Shown here: in pieces, positions 1 through 9,573 of the stretch | How positions within the stretch are numbered: the stretch's first letter is position 1 | Layout: each line of letters starts with the position of its first letter | Assembly (NCBI RefSeq): GCF_001865995.1 | Contig: NZ_MLQQ01000010.1 | Location: forward strand, 1-64,000 | Origin: Anaerobacillus arseniciselenatis | GTDB taxonomy: Bacteria > Bacillota > Bacilli > Bacillales > Anaerobacillaceae | Direction: 5' to 3' | DNA: 64,000 nt | The notes under the pieces: model-generated | Database searches by the model: none | What the model was told of the DNA's origin: nothing | The model's input: the letters and a program-made list of their open reading frames with translations, nothing else | Translations under genes and position numbers: made by a program

Positions 1-9
1 TCATTATGA

Positions 10-93
10 AGTCCTCCTTGGTTAACTAAGTTAGGGGTCATCTCGGTGCACGATTTGACACCCCGTATCATACCAGGAGGGCTCTTTTTTTTT
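10..93 (+). terminator. Terminator-like hairpin at left edge
   Basis: An outer stem pairs AGTCCTCCTTGG (10-21) with CCAGGAGGGCT (73-83) with one bulge and a G-U pair. A nested GGGGT/ACACCCC stem lies in the loop, and a run of nine T follows. It would end transcription entering from the left of the window. The gene it serves is outside, so the assignment rests on shape only. Confidence 0.45.
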
Positions 94-112
94 CAAGTCC
101 CCGAAAATCCTT

Positions 113-304
113 CTAACAGGAATGCTCCTTTAATAGATCAAAATTAATCGAGTGGTCATCTAAAACAATTGAGCGAAGTGAAATGCCTTTTGGAAGTCCG
201 TCCGCATACTCATTAACGGCTTGTCTCACTTGTTCAATTGTTACTTCGATCTTTTTGTTCGCTGCTTCTCCTTTCTCGTTTTGTTTTCTTTTTTTAAAAA
301 ACAA
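113..304 (-). CDS. Small conserved hypothetical protein
   Basis: This is a 63-residue basic/acidic soluble protein of unknown function, with no membrane segment or signal peptide. The N-terminus is lysine rich (FFKKRKQNEK). The rest looks like one small domain containing VRQAVNEYADGLPKGISLRS. A longer reading from GTG at 313 would put that codon directly against the AAGGAGG ribosome site. The TTG at 302-304 has about 9 nt spacing, so I use it as the start. It is the last gene before the left-edge terminator and shares orientation with the ygaB-like gene and sspE. I do not recognise the family. Confidence 0.6.
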   Translation of the reverse strand: MFFKKRKQNEKGEAANKKIEVTIEQVRQAVNEYADGLPKGISLRSIVLDDHSINFDLLKEHSC

Positions 305-418
305 ATTAGCCACCCTCCTTAAAGCTAAAGAAATATTCGAACAACTTTTTTCCTATCAAGCGTTTTTTTTCTATCTATTTTATTATACAGCTTTCATTTG
401 TATTTTGAAATGAAACAA

Positions 419-437
419 CCACCCTTTTTCAGGGTGG
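419..437 (-). terminator. Terminator of the ygaB-like gene
   Basis: A perfect CCACCCT/AGGGTGG stem with a 5-base loop starts 14 nt beyond the stop of the minus-strand gene at 451. On the minus strand it runs into TTGTTTCATTT, a moderate U-tract. Confidence 0.6.
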
Positions 438-450
438 CTTTGAAAAAATT

Positions 451-750
451 CTAAAAAGAACTACAAGAAGGTTGTAAATACTCCTCAGAGCGGTGACGAA
501 AAGCTTTCGTTAAATGCGAAAACAATTCTTTCTTTTGCTGTAGCTTTACTTGAATATAATGAATCGCAAACTCCGTTTCTGTTTTATCACCTTTATAGCC
601 TAATATACTTTTATGAAGTTCTCTTTCGCGTTTTATCACCATTTCCTTTTCTAACTGCTCATAATATTGAATTTCATTTTCTATACTTAAAATTTGATCG
701 GCAATTTCAACTTGAATTTGGACGAGCTTATCAAAGTCGTTTAGGTTCAT
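451..750 (-). CDS. YgaB-like coiled-coil protein
   Basis: This 99-residue soluble protein is rich in Glu, Lys and Gln. Long heptad-like stretches at about residues 10-85 (IENEIQYYEQLEKEMV and what follows) predict a helical coiled coil. It has no catalytic motif. It sits just downstream of sspE and fabL on the same strand, the place occupied by ygaB in B. subtilis, and its length and composition fit that family of unknown function. The start is the ATG preceded by AAGGGGGA. The YgaB name rests on synteny and general character, not on an alignment. Confidence 0.6.
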   Translation of the reverse strand: MNLNDFDKLVQIQVEIADQILSIENEIQYYEQLEKEMVIKRERELHKSILGYKGDKTETEFAIHYIQVKLQQKKELFSHLTKAFRHRSEEYLQPSCSSF

Positions 751-913
751 TAATATTTCCCCCTTATCTTAAGAAAGCTGTGACACAAACGAGCCACTAA
801 TAATCAAATGTTTTTTATAGTATTCGCTTTTATGTAGTTACTCCCTTTGACTAGTTATGTAGACAGATAAGAACTTTTGTAGAATTATGGAGTTAATTAA
901 TTTATTAAATATG

Positions 914-950
914 AAAAAGCACTCCTTCGCATAAAAAGGAGTGCTTTTTT
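914..950 (-). terminator. sspE terminator
   Basis: AAAAAGCACTCCTT pairs with AAGGAGTGCTTTTT around a short loop, 6 nt beyond the sspE stop. A U-tract occurs on both strands; the minus reading serves sspE. Confidence 0.85.
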
Positions 951-955
951 AGAAA

Positions 956-1141
956 TTATTGTTGGTTTTGTTGTCCGTTTCCAGAAGCTTGCTGCTTCTT
1001 TTGAGCAGACTGTTGGTTTTGTTGTCTTACTTGTTGTGCATCAGTTTCACTAGCAAATTCTTGGCTTTGATTTTGAGCAGAAGCCTGGTTTTGCTGTCTT
1101 ACTTTTTGCGCGTTAGTTTTAGATTGTTGGTTCTGTTTCAT
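956..1141 (-). CDS. sspE: Gamma-type small acid-soluble spore protein
   Basis: This 61-residue protein is made almost entirely of Gln, Asn, Ser, Ala and Lys, with two repeats of the form AQxVRQQNQ (about residues 16-24 and 40-48) that mark gamma-type SASP. In the family these proteins accumulate in the forespore and are degraded at germination by the Gpr protease as an amino-acid store; they do not coat DNA. The ATG at 1139-1141 has GGAGGTGAT just upstream, and an upstream in-frame GTG at 1156 overlaps that site and is rejected. As in B. subtilis, it follows fabL on the same strand. Expression is expected from a forespore sigma factor, which I did not map. Confidence 0.93.
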   Translation of the reverse strand: MKQNQQSKTNAQKVRQQNQASAQNQSQEFASETDAQQVRQQNQQSAQKKQQASGNGQQNQQ

Positions 1142-1220
1142 GAGTATCACCTCCACAAAACTTAATATCTCCCGGGAGATGATTTTTATTCTAAAAAAAT
1201 TTAGCTTCCAAAAAATCTTT

Positions 1221-1997
<777 letters not shown>

Positions 1998-2102
1998 CTA
2001 CACATTATATCGAATAGTTGGCATTGATACTACAAAGACTATAAATGATGAGAAAAAACTCATCTGTGTTTATGAATAGTGTTATACCGAGGAGGTACTT
2101 TC

Positions 2103-2327
2103 ATGTACGTTGGTCGTGATATGACTGAATTAACAATGATGTCAAAAAAAGACTGGACCAATAAAGAACTAGCTTTTTTTCACCAAAATTTACAACAAAT
2201 GACACCGTATTTAAATTCTGAAGGAGTTACCATTCACCGAGAGATTGTTAAAGAAATTATCTCTAGAGGTGGAATGGCAAACGACGAAGCAAGTTATGAG
2301 CACGGAACAAGAGAACATTATGATTGA
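2103..2327 (+). CDS. YfhS-like small protein
   Basis: This 74-residue hydrophilic protein of unknown function begins MYVGRDMTELTMM. The ATG at 2103 has a strong GGAGG site 8 nt upstream; longer in-frame readings start before that site and are rejected. It contains no Cys and no membrane segment and ends in a charged tail. Its position, divergent from fabL, is where yfhS (a protein of the same length, linked to sporulation) is found in B. subtilis. That identity is inferred from position and size. Confidence 0.65.
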   Translation: MYVGRDMTELTMMSKKDWTNKELAFFHQNLQQMTPYLNSEGVTIHREIVKEIISRGGMANDEASYEHGTREHYD

Positions 2328-2335
2328 TCGACAAG

Positions 2336-2366
2336 GCTCCTGACCATTTTATGGCAGGAGTTTTTG
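2336..2366 (+). terminator. Terminator after the yfhS-like gene
   Basis: A CTCCTG/CAGGAG stem with a 12-base loop is followed by TTTTTG, starting 10 nt after the stop codon. Confidence 0.8.
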
Positions 2367-2381
2367 TATGAAAATAGGTAC

Positions 2382-2459
2382 TTGGAGGTGGATTTTCTTT
2401 CACGAGCCTCTAAAATTCGATAGAAGTTTACAGTGAAGTGAAAGAAAATTCACCTCCAA
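2382..2459. repeat. Long imperfect inverted repeat
   Basis: Two 22-base arms (2382-2403 and 2438-2459) are reverse complements with a single mismatch, around a 34-base loop. Near copies of GAGTTTT(T)GTATGAAAAT lie on both sides (about 2358-2376 and 2494-2510). The rest of the 2328-2644 gap holds a small TGACG/CGTCA hairpin (about 2476-2490) and the AT-rich promoter region of the next gene. Confidence 0.7.
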
Positions 2460-2644
2460 TTTTCATTCTAGACGGTGACGTTTATCGTCATGAGAGTTTT
2501 GTATGAAAATTCATTTTAGTTCCTTGAATTTTTGTGTATAATTTAAAATTAATACTTTTTTAATATGTACAGATGAATTTTGCCGGTAAACAAAGTTTTA
2601 TTTCATAAAAATGAACTATCATCCTAAAGGAGATTTGTGAGAAC

Positions 2645-3175
2645 ATGTTCGATCCAACGATTTATGAAAACTTAAAAGTAGTAGTGGAAGGAGAAATTTA
2701 TGAGCATGATTTAGACGGTGACATTCTGATAACTGATCGTCAAGATTTAGTGAATTTAGCTACAATGTCTCGTCTTTATTCCGTAAGCTTTAAAGATCAC
2801 GCTGTCGATACATTTCAAGCGACACTCATGTTAGAGGCACAGTCAGAAGACCTCTATGGAGAAATTTTAGAAAATGAATTTAAAGATAATGGCTGTAAGC
2901 TAACGCTCCAATTGCAAGGGCCAATAAATGACATTCAAAACATACCTAAAGATATTCAAGAGCAATTAGACAAAAAGTGGAATTCTCGCCCGGTAATTCA
3001 GCAAGAAATTAGTTTTATCTGGGATGCAGAAAGTAGTTCCAATAATTTTTTCACGAAAATCACTTTGAATTTTGACCGAAAAATTAACGAAGACCATATA
3101 TCAGATTTTACGGAAATCATTTCGCTGTTAATCGAGTCTTTACATCTTTTAAACGGAATCGCTAAGAACACTTGA
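2645..3175 (+). CDS. Conserved hypothetical protein, acidic
   Basis: This is a 176-residue acidic cytoplasmic protein with no signal peptide, membrane segment or recognised motif. Alternating hydrophobic segments (LKVVVEGEIYEHDLDGDILIT; FFTKITLNFDRKI) suggest a mixed alpha/beta fold. AAAGGAG lies 12 nt before the ATG. It stands alone on the plus strand with its own AT-rich upstream region, and the aminotransferase follows 64 nt later without a clear terminator, so the two may be cotranscribed. No function can be assigned. Confidence 0.6.
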   Translation: MFDPTIYENLKVVVEGEIYEHDLDGDILITDRQDLVNLATMSRLYSVSFKDHAVDTFQATLMLEAQSEDLYGEILENEFKDNGCKLTLQLQGPINDIQNIPKDIQEQLDKKWNSRPVIQQEISFIWDAESSSNNFFTKITLNFDRKINEDHISDFTEIISLLIESLHLLNGIAKNT

Positions 3176-3239
3176 CGACAGACTTCTTTATTATAATAAT
3201 TGAGTAATAATTTTAAAAATTCACAAAGGAACGGTGAAT

Positions 3240-4406
3240 ATGATTAATTACTCAAAAAGATTAGTATCATTAGAGACTGGCATCTTTAATCAATTACGTA
3301 CATATAAGCAAGAGCAAATGAACAATGGAGTAGATATGATTGATCTAAGTATCGGTAGTCCTGATTTGACACCTCCGCCTTTTGTAATGAACGAACTTGC
3401 AAAGCATTCATTAAATGAACAGTTATACGGGTACGCTATTAATAGTACTTCAGAATTTAATAGTGCTGTGAGTAACTATTATGAACGCAAATTTAACGTT
3501 ACTATCGAGAACAACGAAATCTTACAATTGATGGGTTCCCAAGATGGGCTAGCACATATATCTTTAGCCTGCTTAAACTCTGGCGATGTTGTCATTGTCC
3601 CTGACCCTGGTTACCCAATTTATTCAGCAAGCGTTCACGTTGCAGGAGGCAAGTTATATCATTTACCATTACAAGAGGAAAATGATTTTCTTCCTTCTTT
3701 AGAGAGCATTCCCGAGGAAGTGTGTCGCAAAGCTAAACTGCTTATTGTTGGATATCCTGGAAATCCAATACCGGCTGTAGCCAATGAAGAATTTTTCAAA
3801 AAGCTAGTGGCGTTTGCTAAAAAACATGAGATTTTAATTATTCACGATTTCGCTTATTGCGAACTACTTTTTGATGAAAAAAAACCACTAAGTATTTTTT
3901 CGATCCCCGGGGCACATGATGTTGCGATTGAATTTAACTCATTATCAAAAAGTTTTAACATTGCCGGAAGTCGAATCGGTTACATCGTCGGTCGAAAAGA
4001 GCTATTAGCACCATTAGCTCTATTAAAATCTCATTTTGATTATGGTGTATTTTTACCGATTCAAATGGCAGCGACGAAAGCATTAAATGAAGGTGATGTA
4101 TTTTTAGCTACACAAAGGAAAACGTACCAGCAACGGCGAGACGTTTTTATTGACGAGTTAACTAAAGGTGGGTGGAAAGTCCAAAAGCCTGAGGGGGGGA
4201 TGTTTGTATGGGCAAAAATACCACAGGCTTATACTTCAATGGACTTTACGTTAACCGCGATAAAAAATGGCGTCGTTGTTACGCCAGGAGATGCATTCGG
4301 TCGAGAAGGTGAAGGCTACGTACGTATGGCACTTGTACAGAATGAAGAAAGGTTGATCGAGGCAGCTAAAAGGTTATCGGAGTTAAACAGTATTGAACCT
4401 ATCTGA
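3240..4406 (+). CDS. PLP-dependent class I/II aminotransferase
   Basis: This 388-residue fold-type I aminotransferase acts in the cytoplasm. The Schiff-base lysine lies in SLSKSFNIAGSRIGY (Lys about 237). Other family marks are GSPDLTPPP near the N-terminus, the PDPGYPIY segment and NP(I)P before the cofactor-binding Asp (IIHDFAY). The pattern resembles LL-diaminopimelate/aspartate-type aminotransferases used in amino-acid metabolism, but substrate cannot be read from sequence. The GTG at 3234 is only 3 nt from AAAGGA; the ATG at 3240 has proper spacing and is used. The quinone oxidoreductase follows after 32 nt and may share its transcript. Confidence 0.85.
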   Translation: MINYSKRLVSLETGIFNQLRTYKQEQMNNGVDMIDLSIGSPDLTPPPFVMNELAKHSLNEQLYGYAINSTSEFNSAVSNYYERKFNVTIENNEILQLMGSQDGLAHISLACLNSGDVVIVPDPGYPIYSASVHVAGGKLYHLPLQEENDFLPSLESIPEEVCRKAKLLIVGYPGNPIPAVANEEFFKKLVAFAKKHEILIIHDFAYCELLFDEKKPLSIFSIPGAHDVAIEFNSLSKSFNIAGSRIGYIVGRKELLAPLALLKSHFDYGVFLPIQMAATKALNEGDVFLATQRKTYQQRRDVFIDELTKGGWKVQKPEGGMFVWAKIPQAYTSMDFTLTAIKNGVVVTPGDAFGREGEGYVRMALVQNEERLIEAAKRLSELNSIEPI

Positions 4407-4438
4407 TAGTAAATGAAAACCTTAGGAGATGATTAAAA

Positions 4439-5404
4439 ATGAAAGCTGTTGTTTATTATGAACACGGTAAACCAGAAGTATTACAAACTGTAGAATTACA
4501 AAAACCGTCCATTGGAGCGAACGAGATTTTAATAAAAGTAGAAGCTAGCGGAATTAATCCGGTAGATACATATTTCCGTTCTGGAGTCCGTCCTGTCGAG
4601 AAGTTTCCGCATATTCCCCACTTTGATTTAGGAGGAATTGTTGTCGAGGTAGGAAGTAATGTTACTAAGTGGAAAGTTGGCGACCGCGTCTGGGGAACGA
4701 ATATTAAAGGAACAGCTGCTCAATTTGTTGCTGTTGGCGAAGAAGACGTTTTTCCTCTTGCGCCCCATGTATCGACGGCTGAAGGGGCTGCTTTATCCAT
4801 GGCGTTTATGACTGCTCACCTCGCCTTGTTTTATCGTGCAAAGCTTGAAAAAGGTGAAAAGGTCCTTATTTTTGGAGGTGCTGGGGCCGTAGGACATGCG
4901 GCCATTCAGTTAGCGAAATCGGTTGGTGCTTACACGATTGCCACTGCTGGAAATGAAGAAAAGGCTACATTAGCTAAACAAGCTGGTGCTGATGAAGTCA
5001 TACTTTATCAACAGGAAAACGTCGTTGAAAAAGTTAATGCTCTTACGAATGGAACTGGCGTAGATGTTATTATGGATGTTTCATTAAGTGAAAACATCGA
5101 ACAAGACTTCCAGATGATTGCTAATGGAGGCCGAATTATCACCGTCGGATCTCCTAAAAATAACACACCAGAACTTCCTTGGCGTTTATTAAACATGAAA
5201 AATGCGTCTTTAGTTGGCGTACTTTTATTTACTGTCCCTTTGCAAAAGCAAATCGAAGCAGGGAAAGAAATTAGTCGACTGTTTGCAGAAAAGAAACTAA
5301 CTGCTCTCGTTGGCAAAACATTTACTTGCGAACAAGCTGCAAAAGCTCATGAAGCACTAGAAGCCCATGAGTTCAATGGAAGTATCGTTATAACATTTGA
5401 TTAA
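4439..5404 (+). CDS. NADPH:quinone oxidoreductase, zeta-crystallin type
   Basis: This is a 321-residue medium-chain dehydrogenase/reductase of the quinone oxidoreductase branch. It lacks the zinc-binding cysteines of alcohol dehydrogenases. It carries the GroES-like N-terminal domain (GINPVDTYFRSG) and a Rossmann domain with FGGAGAVGHAAIQLAKSVGA (about residues 141-160). Such enzymes reduce quinones or alpha,beta-unsaturated carbonyls with NADPH and are often linked to electrophile stress. AGGAGATG precedes the ATG. It lies 32 nt after the aminotransferase on the same strand and ends before a strong hairpin. The physiological substrate is unknown. Confidence 0.88.
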   Translation: MKAVVYYEHGKPEVLQTVELQKPSIGANEILIKVEASGINPVDTYFRSGVRPVEKFPHIPHFDLGGIVVEVGSNVTKWKVGDRVWGTNIKGTAAQFVAVGEEDVFPLAPHVSTAEGAALSMAFMTAHLALFYRAKLEKGEKVLIFGGAGAVGHAAIQLAKSVGAYTIATAGNEEKATLAKQAGADEVILYQQENVVEKVNALTNGTGVDVIMDVSLSENIEQDFQMIANGGRIITVGSPKNNTPELPWRLLNMKNASLVGVLLFTVPLQKQIEAGKEISRLFAEKKLTALVGKTFTCEQAAKAHEALEAHEFNGSIVITFD

Positions 5405-5444
5405 TAATTAAGTCAGTTGCTCATCAATTGTGGGCTATAGAAAA

Positions 5445-5500
5445 GAGTGCCACTCAGCTAAGCCTCAATAATGGGCGTTTAATGAGTGGCACTTCTCATT
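5445..5500 (+). terminator. Long-loop hairpin after the quinone oxidoreductase
   Basis: An 11-bp perfect stem AGTGCCACTCA/TGAGTGGCACT (5446-5456 with 5483-5493) closes a loop that itself has TAAGCC/GGGCGTTTA complementarity. The following TTCTCATTTAT is a poor U-tract, so termination may be partial. Confidence 0.5.
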
Positions 5501-5649
5501 TATCCATCCACCGTGGACCTTTTGCTTATATTGTCTTATTGTTGCGAAAATTTTTGAGCTAGACAGTTGACGAATTTCACTAGATGATTATAATATAAAG
5601 TAACAAAAGTTGATGGTCGTATATCGCCCATCTTTCTTTTGAATTAATT

Positions 5650-5666
5650 AGTCAAAGAAAGTCAAA
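5650..5666 (+). promoter_or_regulatory. CtsR operator 1 upstream of clpE
   Basis: AGTCAAAGAAAGTCAAA is an exact fit to the CtsR heptad direct repeat RGTCAAANANRGTCAAA, and a further GTCA follows. CtsR is the class III heat-shock repressor of clp genes in low-GC Gram-positives. Confidence 0.85.
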
Positions 5667-5705
5667 GTCAATAGAATAATTTCTATTGTTTTTTATTAAA
5701 CTAAT

Positions 5706-5722
5706 GGTCAAAGTTAGTCAAA
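5706..5722 (+). promoter_or_regulatory. CtsR operator 2 upstream of clpE
   Basis: GGTCAAAGTTAGTCAAA has both CtsR heptads with the normal 3-base spacer. It lies 56 bp downstream of operator 1. Confidence 0.85.
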
Positions 5723-5785
5723 TAGTACATTTAATAATTATTATTTTCAGTAGCTAAAGCCACGAAAGGCATAAAAAAGAATTAC

Positions 5786-5807
5786 GATGAGTTCACTCAT
5801 CTTTTTT
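5786..5807 (+). terminator. Short hairpin with U-tract in the clpE leader
   Basis: GATGAG-TTCA-CTCATC is followed by TTTTTT, between CtsR operators 2 and 3. It is small (6 bp) but has terminator form. It may mark the end of an upstream transcript or attenuate clpE if transcription starts before it. Confidence 0.45.
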
Positions 5808-5818
5808 AAAAGTCAATT

Positions 5819-5835
5819 AGTCAAATATAGTCAAA
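5819..5835 (+). promoter_or_regulatory. CtsR operator 3 upstream of clpE
   Basis: AGTCAAATATAGTCAAA is an exact CtsR direct repeat, 30 bp before the clpE start and close to the ribosome site. Another AGTCAA half-site precedes it at 5811. Confidence 0.85.
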
Positions 5836-5865
5836 GTCAGTAAAATATTAAAGGAGGAATTTATT

Positions 5866-7998
5866 ATGATTTGTGAAAAATGCCAAAAAAACCAAGCTAA
5901 CGTTCAAATGGTCATGAATATTAACCAGCAAGAAAAACATATTAAGATTTGTTCGGAATGCTATCGCAAAATGAAGCAACCATTTAATCAGCAATTCGGT
6001 TCCTTTGATGATATTTTCAAGCAAATGTTTTCAAATTCTAATTTTCACCAAAGCGGTTTTAGTGAGCAACAAGCAAATCAGGTCCAAACTAAAAACCCTG
6101 GTAGAGGTGGTGGCTTCTTAGATCAACACGGACGTAATTTAACAGAAGAAGCTAGACAAGGACGAATTGATGCTGTGATCGGACGTGACAAAGAAGTGGA
6201 ACGTCTCATCGAAGTGCTCAACCGCCGGACAAAAAATAACCCTGTTTTAATTGGTGAAGCTGGGGTTGGTAAAACAGCGATTGTTGAAGGATTTGCTTTA
6301 AAGATTACCGAAGGGAAAGTTCCTGCAAAATTAAGAAATAAAGAAGTGTACACGTTAGAGATGAATTCTCTTGTTGCCGGAACTAGCTACCGCGGACAAT
6401 TTGAAGAAAAAATGAAACAACTCATTGAAGAATTACAAGAACGTGAAAATGTAATCCTGTTTATTGATGAACTGCATGTGGTCATTGGTGCTGGAAGTTC
6501 TTCTGAAGGGTCAATGGATGCCGGAAATATTTTAAAACCAGCGCTAGCTCGTGGCGACTTACAAATTGTTGGAGCAACAACACTCAAAGAGTATCGCCTG
6601 ATCGAAAAGGATTTAGCTCTTGAGCGACGGTTCCAACCGATTACTGTCAAAGAACCTTCAGCCGATGAGGCTTTCGAAATTTTAAAAGGTATTCGCCCAA
6701 TTTATGAAAGCTACCATGAGGTAAAATATTCAGATGACGTTTTAAAAGCGTGTGTCAATTTATCACACCGCTACATTCAAGATCGTTTTTTACCTGACAA
6801 AGCGATTGACCTCATGGATGAAGCAGGTTCAAAATTAAATTTAGTCCAAAGCCATTCTGATAAAGAGCAGATTCAAGTTCGCCTTGGTGAAATTGTCGAG
6901 GAGAAACACGAAGCAACGAAAAATGAACAATATGAAAAAGCAGCAAAACTTCGGGATGAAGAAATCGAGCTTCAACAAAAATTGAAGGATGCTCCGGTTG
7001 AGACGAAGGCTGTTACTGTCTTGCATATCGAAAAAATTATCGAAAAACAAACTGGCATTCCTGTAAGTAAACTTAACGAAAGTGAACAATCAAAATTAAA
7101 AGATTTACAATCAAGGTTAGCTAAAAAGGTTATCGGTCAAGAGAATGCCGTTGAAAAAGTAGCGAAAGCTGTGCGTCGTGGTCGGGCTGGCTTAAAATCA
7201 AAACAGCGCCCTACAGCTTCATTCTTATTTGTCGGACCGACTGGAACTGGTAAAACTGAGCTAACAAAAACGCTAGCTGAAGAGCTGTTCGGTAGTAAAG
7301 AAGCGATGATTCGGTTAGACATGAGTGAGTACATGGAAAAGCATTCTGTCTCCAAATTAATAGGCTCACCTCCAGGTTATGTCGGGCACGAAGAAGCCGG
7401 ACAATTAACAGAACAAGTTCGTCGCAACCCATATTCAATCGTCTTGTTAGATGAAGTCGAAAAAGCTCACCCTGACGTCATGAATATGTTTTTACAGATC
7501 ATGGAAGATGGTCGCTTAACTGATAGCCAAGGAAGAGTTGTAAGCTTTAAAGAAACAGTAATTATTATGACGTCTAACGCTGGCGTTCAGCATAAAAAGA
7601 AGAGCGCACTCGGATTTGGTGCAACAGAAAATGCAGATTATTCAAGTGTACTAGAAACATTGGCTGACTACTTTAGACCAGAGTTTTTAAATCGCTTTGA
7701 CGCTATTATTGAATTTAACCACCTTGAAAAAGAAGAGTTGACGATGATCGTCGACATTATGCTCGTTGATTTAATGAACACTCTTCGTGAGCAAGGGATT
7801 AAGTTTGAAATTAATGATGACGCTAAGAAAAAGCTTGCCGAGCTTGGAAATAGCCCTGCATTTGGTGCACGTCCTTTACGCCGCGTTATCCAAGAAAAAA
7901 TCGAAGACCAAATTACAGATTTGATCATCGATGAAGTGGCCGTTGAAAGTGTGAGTGTGTATGTTGAGGAAGGGGACCTAAAAGTTCAGGGGAGTTAA
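5866..7998 (+). CDS. clpE: ATP-dependent protease ATPase subunit ClpE
   Basis: ClpE is an HSP100 unfoldase that feeds damaged proteins to ClpP in the cytoplasm. The 710-residue chain starts with the ClpE-specific zinc finger (Cys3, Cys6, Cys29, Cys32), followed by a Gln-rich linker. AAA+ module 1 has Walker A GEAGVGKT near residue 130 and ILFIDELH, a central UVR-like coiled region follows ([17 protein letters not shown]), and module 2 has GPTGTGKT near 457 and [10 protein letters not shown]. The zinc finger and UVR segment separate it from ClpC, which has N-terminal repeats. AAAGGAGGAA precedes the ATG. Three CtsR operators upstream show heat and protein-damage control. A strong terminator follows, so it is monocistronic. 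Confidence 0.96.
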   Translation: MICEKCQKNQANVQMVMNINQQEKHIKICSECYRKMKQPFNQQFGSFDDIFKQMFSNSNFHQSGFSEQQANQVQTKNPGRGGGFLDQHGRNLTEEARQGRIDAVIGRDKEVERLIEVLNRRTKNNPVLIGEAGVGKTAIVEGFALKITEGKVPAKLRNKEVYTLEMNSLVAGTSYRGQFEEKMKQLIEELQERENVILFIDELHVVIGAGSSSEGSMDAGNILKPALARGDLQIVGATTLKEYRLIEKDLALERRFQPITVKEPSADEAFEILKGIRPIYESYHEVKYSDDVLKACVNLSHRYIQDRFLPDKAIDLMDEAGSKLNLVQSHSDKEQIQVRLGEIVEEKHEATKNEQYEKAAKLRDEEIELQQKLKDAPVETKAVTVLHIEKIIEKQTGIPVSKLNESEQSKLKDLQSRLAKKVIGQENAVEKVAKAVRRGRAGLKSKQRPTASFLFVGPTGTGKTELTKTLAEELFGSKEAMIRLDMSEYMEKHSVSKLIGSPPGYVGHEEAGQLTEQVRRNPYSIVLLDEVEKAHPDVMNMFLQIMEDGRLTDSQGRVVSFKETVIIMTSNAGVQHKKKSALGFGATENADYSSVLETLADYFRPEFLNRFDAIIEFNHLEKEELTMIVDIMLVDLMNTLREQGIKFEINDDAKKKLAELGNSPAFGARPLRRVIQEKIEDQITDLIIDEVAVESVSVYVEEGDLKVQGS

Positions 7999-8017
7999 TT
8001 ATATTGAAAGGAATAAT

Positions 8018-8067
8018 AGCTGTCCGCAAAGTTCGTTTTAGATGAGCTTGTGGACAGCTCTTTTTTG
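8018..8067 (+). terminator. clpE terminator
   Basis: A perfect AGCTGTCC/GGACAGCT stem (8018-8025 with 8052-8059) is followed by CTTTTTT. Confidence 0.85.
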
Positions 8068-8091
8068 ATGGTTGGTTTGTTGGTAAGTCGG

Positions 8092-8170
8092 TGCAAGTAA
8101 ATTCTATTTATCGCAAGTAAAACATGCGTAATCGCAAGTTAAATCCAATAATCGCAAATAAAACCGCATT
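8092..8170. repeat. Degenerate tandem repeats of ATCGCAAGTAAA
   Basis: Four or five imperfect units (GTGCAAGTAAA, ATCGCAAGTAAA, ATCGCAAGTTAAA, ATCGCAAATAAA) occur at 15-21 base spacing in the 318-bp gap between clpE and the Fe-alcohol dehydrogenase. The rest of that gap shows only AT-rich sequence. Confidence 0.5.
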
Positions 8171-8316
8171 AACTCAATAAAAAAATCATACGATCACCGC
8201 TCCGCATTCCTATTTTTAATTCATTTCAAATCTTCTGGTCTTTTCACCAAGAAAATCTATTACAATTGTTTTAACGAAACTAATTTTAAATAATCGATTA
8301 AAAAGAGAGGTATGCT

Positions 8317-9516
8317 ATGTACAGGTTGTATTGTAGATTGTATCAACTCACTTTTAGAGTAGCTGCTCGTTTTTTACCGTGGCGAAAACCGCAATTATTA
8401 GAAGGAGAAAATAGCTTAATTAAATTACCTCCTTTCATCAAAAGCAAAGCAATTGATAGTGTTTTGATCGTAACAGATAAGGGGATTACCTCACTTGGGT
8501 TATTAAATCGATTACTGGAAGGATTAGCAAATGTAGGAGTAACCTATGTTGTGTATGATAAAACTGTCCCAAACCCAACGATCGATACCATTGAGGACGC
8601 TTTAACCTTTTACAAAGCAAACAACTGCAAAGCAATTATTGCTTTTGGGGGTGGTTCTCCAATCGATTGCGCAAAAGCGGTTGGGGCACGTGTGGCAAGA
8701 CCTGAAAAGAGCATTTCTCAGATGAAGGGACAGTTAAAGATTAGAAAAGAAATCCCTCCTTTTTTTGCAATACCGACAACAGCTGGTACAGGAAGCGAAA
8801 CTACTCTTGCTGCTGTTATTTCAAACAACAAGACGCATGAAAAGTATGCTATCAATGATCCGGTGCTCATTCCACATTTTGCTGTACTTGATCCGCTACT
8901 TACAGTTAAACTTCCACCACATATTACAGCTACAACTGGGATGGACGCTTTAACACATGCAATTGAAGCATACATCGGCAAAAGTAACACAGTGGAAACA
9001 AAACGATGTAGTAAAGAAGCCGTAACATTAATTTTTGAAAACCTCTATGAGGCTTATTCAGAGGGGTCCAATATAGACGCACGTAAAAATATGCAAAAGG
9101 CCTCATATTTAGCAGGTATTGCGTTCACTCGTGCCTATGTTGGCTATGTTCATGCGATTGCACATACTCTTGGAGGTTTTTATTCTATTCCTCATGGTTT
9201 AGCTAATGCTATTATTCTGCCTTATGTACTAGAATATTACGGAAAGTCAGCGCAAAAACCGTTAGCGGAGTTAGCCGATTTAATCGGAGTGAGTAATAAA
9301 GCGGACACAGATGAACACAAGGCGAAAAAACTTATTAAAGCGATTAAAAAGCTTAATAAAGATATGAACATTCCTACTAAAATTAATGGCATTGTAGACA
9401 GAGATATTCCATTAATGGTAGAGCGTGCTTTAAAAGAAGCCAATCCACTTTATCCTGTTCCAAAAATTTTGTTAAAAAAAGATTTACAACACCTTTACGA
9501 AGTAATTAAAAAGTAA
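8317..9516 (+). CDS. Iron-containing alcohol dehydrogenase
   Basis: This 399-residue group III (Fe-dependent) dehydrogenase interconverts alcohols and aldehydes with NAD(P). Visible marks are the GGGSPIDCAKA nucleotide segment, the AIPTTAGTGSETT loop, and the metal ligands in GMDALTHAIEAY, HAIAHTLGGFY and PHGLANAI. An N-terminal extension of about 25 residues (RLYCRLYQLTFRVAARFLPW) is hydrophobic and basic and could lie on the membrane; this is unusual for the family. AGAGAGG precedes the ATG. It appears monocistronic, bounded by a two-way terminator. The substrate is unknown. Confidence 0.9.
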   Translation: MYRLYCRLYQLTFRVAARFLPWRKPQLLEGENSLIKLPPFIKSKAIDSVLIVTDKGITSLGLLNRLLEGLANVGVTYVVYDKTVPNPTIDTIEDALTFYKANNCKAIIAFGGGSPIDCAKAVGARVARPEKSISQMKGQLKIRKEIPPFFAIPTTAGTGSETTLAAVISNNKTHEKYAINDPVLIPHFAVLDPLLTVKLPPHITATTGMDALTHAIEAYIGKSNTVETKRCSKEAVTLIFENLYEAYSEGSNIDARKNMQKASYLAGIAFTRAYVGYVHAIAHTLGGFYSIPHGLANAIILPYVLEYYGKSAQKPLAELADLIGVSNKADTDEHKAKKLIKAIKKLNKDMNIPTKINGIVDRDIPLMVERALKEANPLYPVPKILLKKDLQHLYEVIKK

Positions 9517-9520
9517 AAAA

Positions 9521-9564
9521 GACTCTCAATAAGTGTCTGACACTTACCGAGAGTCCCTTCTTTA
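9521..9564. terminator. Bidirectional terminator
   Basis: GACTCTC (9521-9527) pairs with GAGAGTC (9549-9555), and the loop is itself the palindrome AAGTGTCTGACACTT. It has T-rich flanks on both strands. It separates the convergent Fe-dehydrogenase and GNAT genes. Confidence 0.8.
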
Positions 9565-9573
9565 ATTCCGAAT

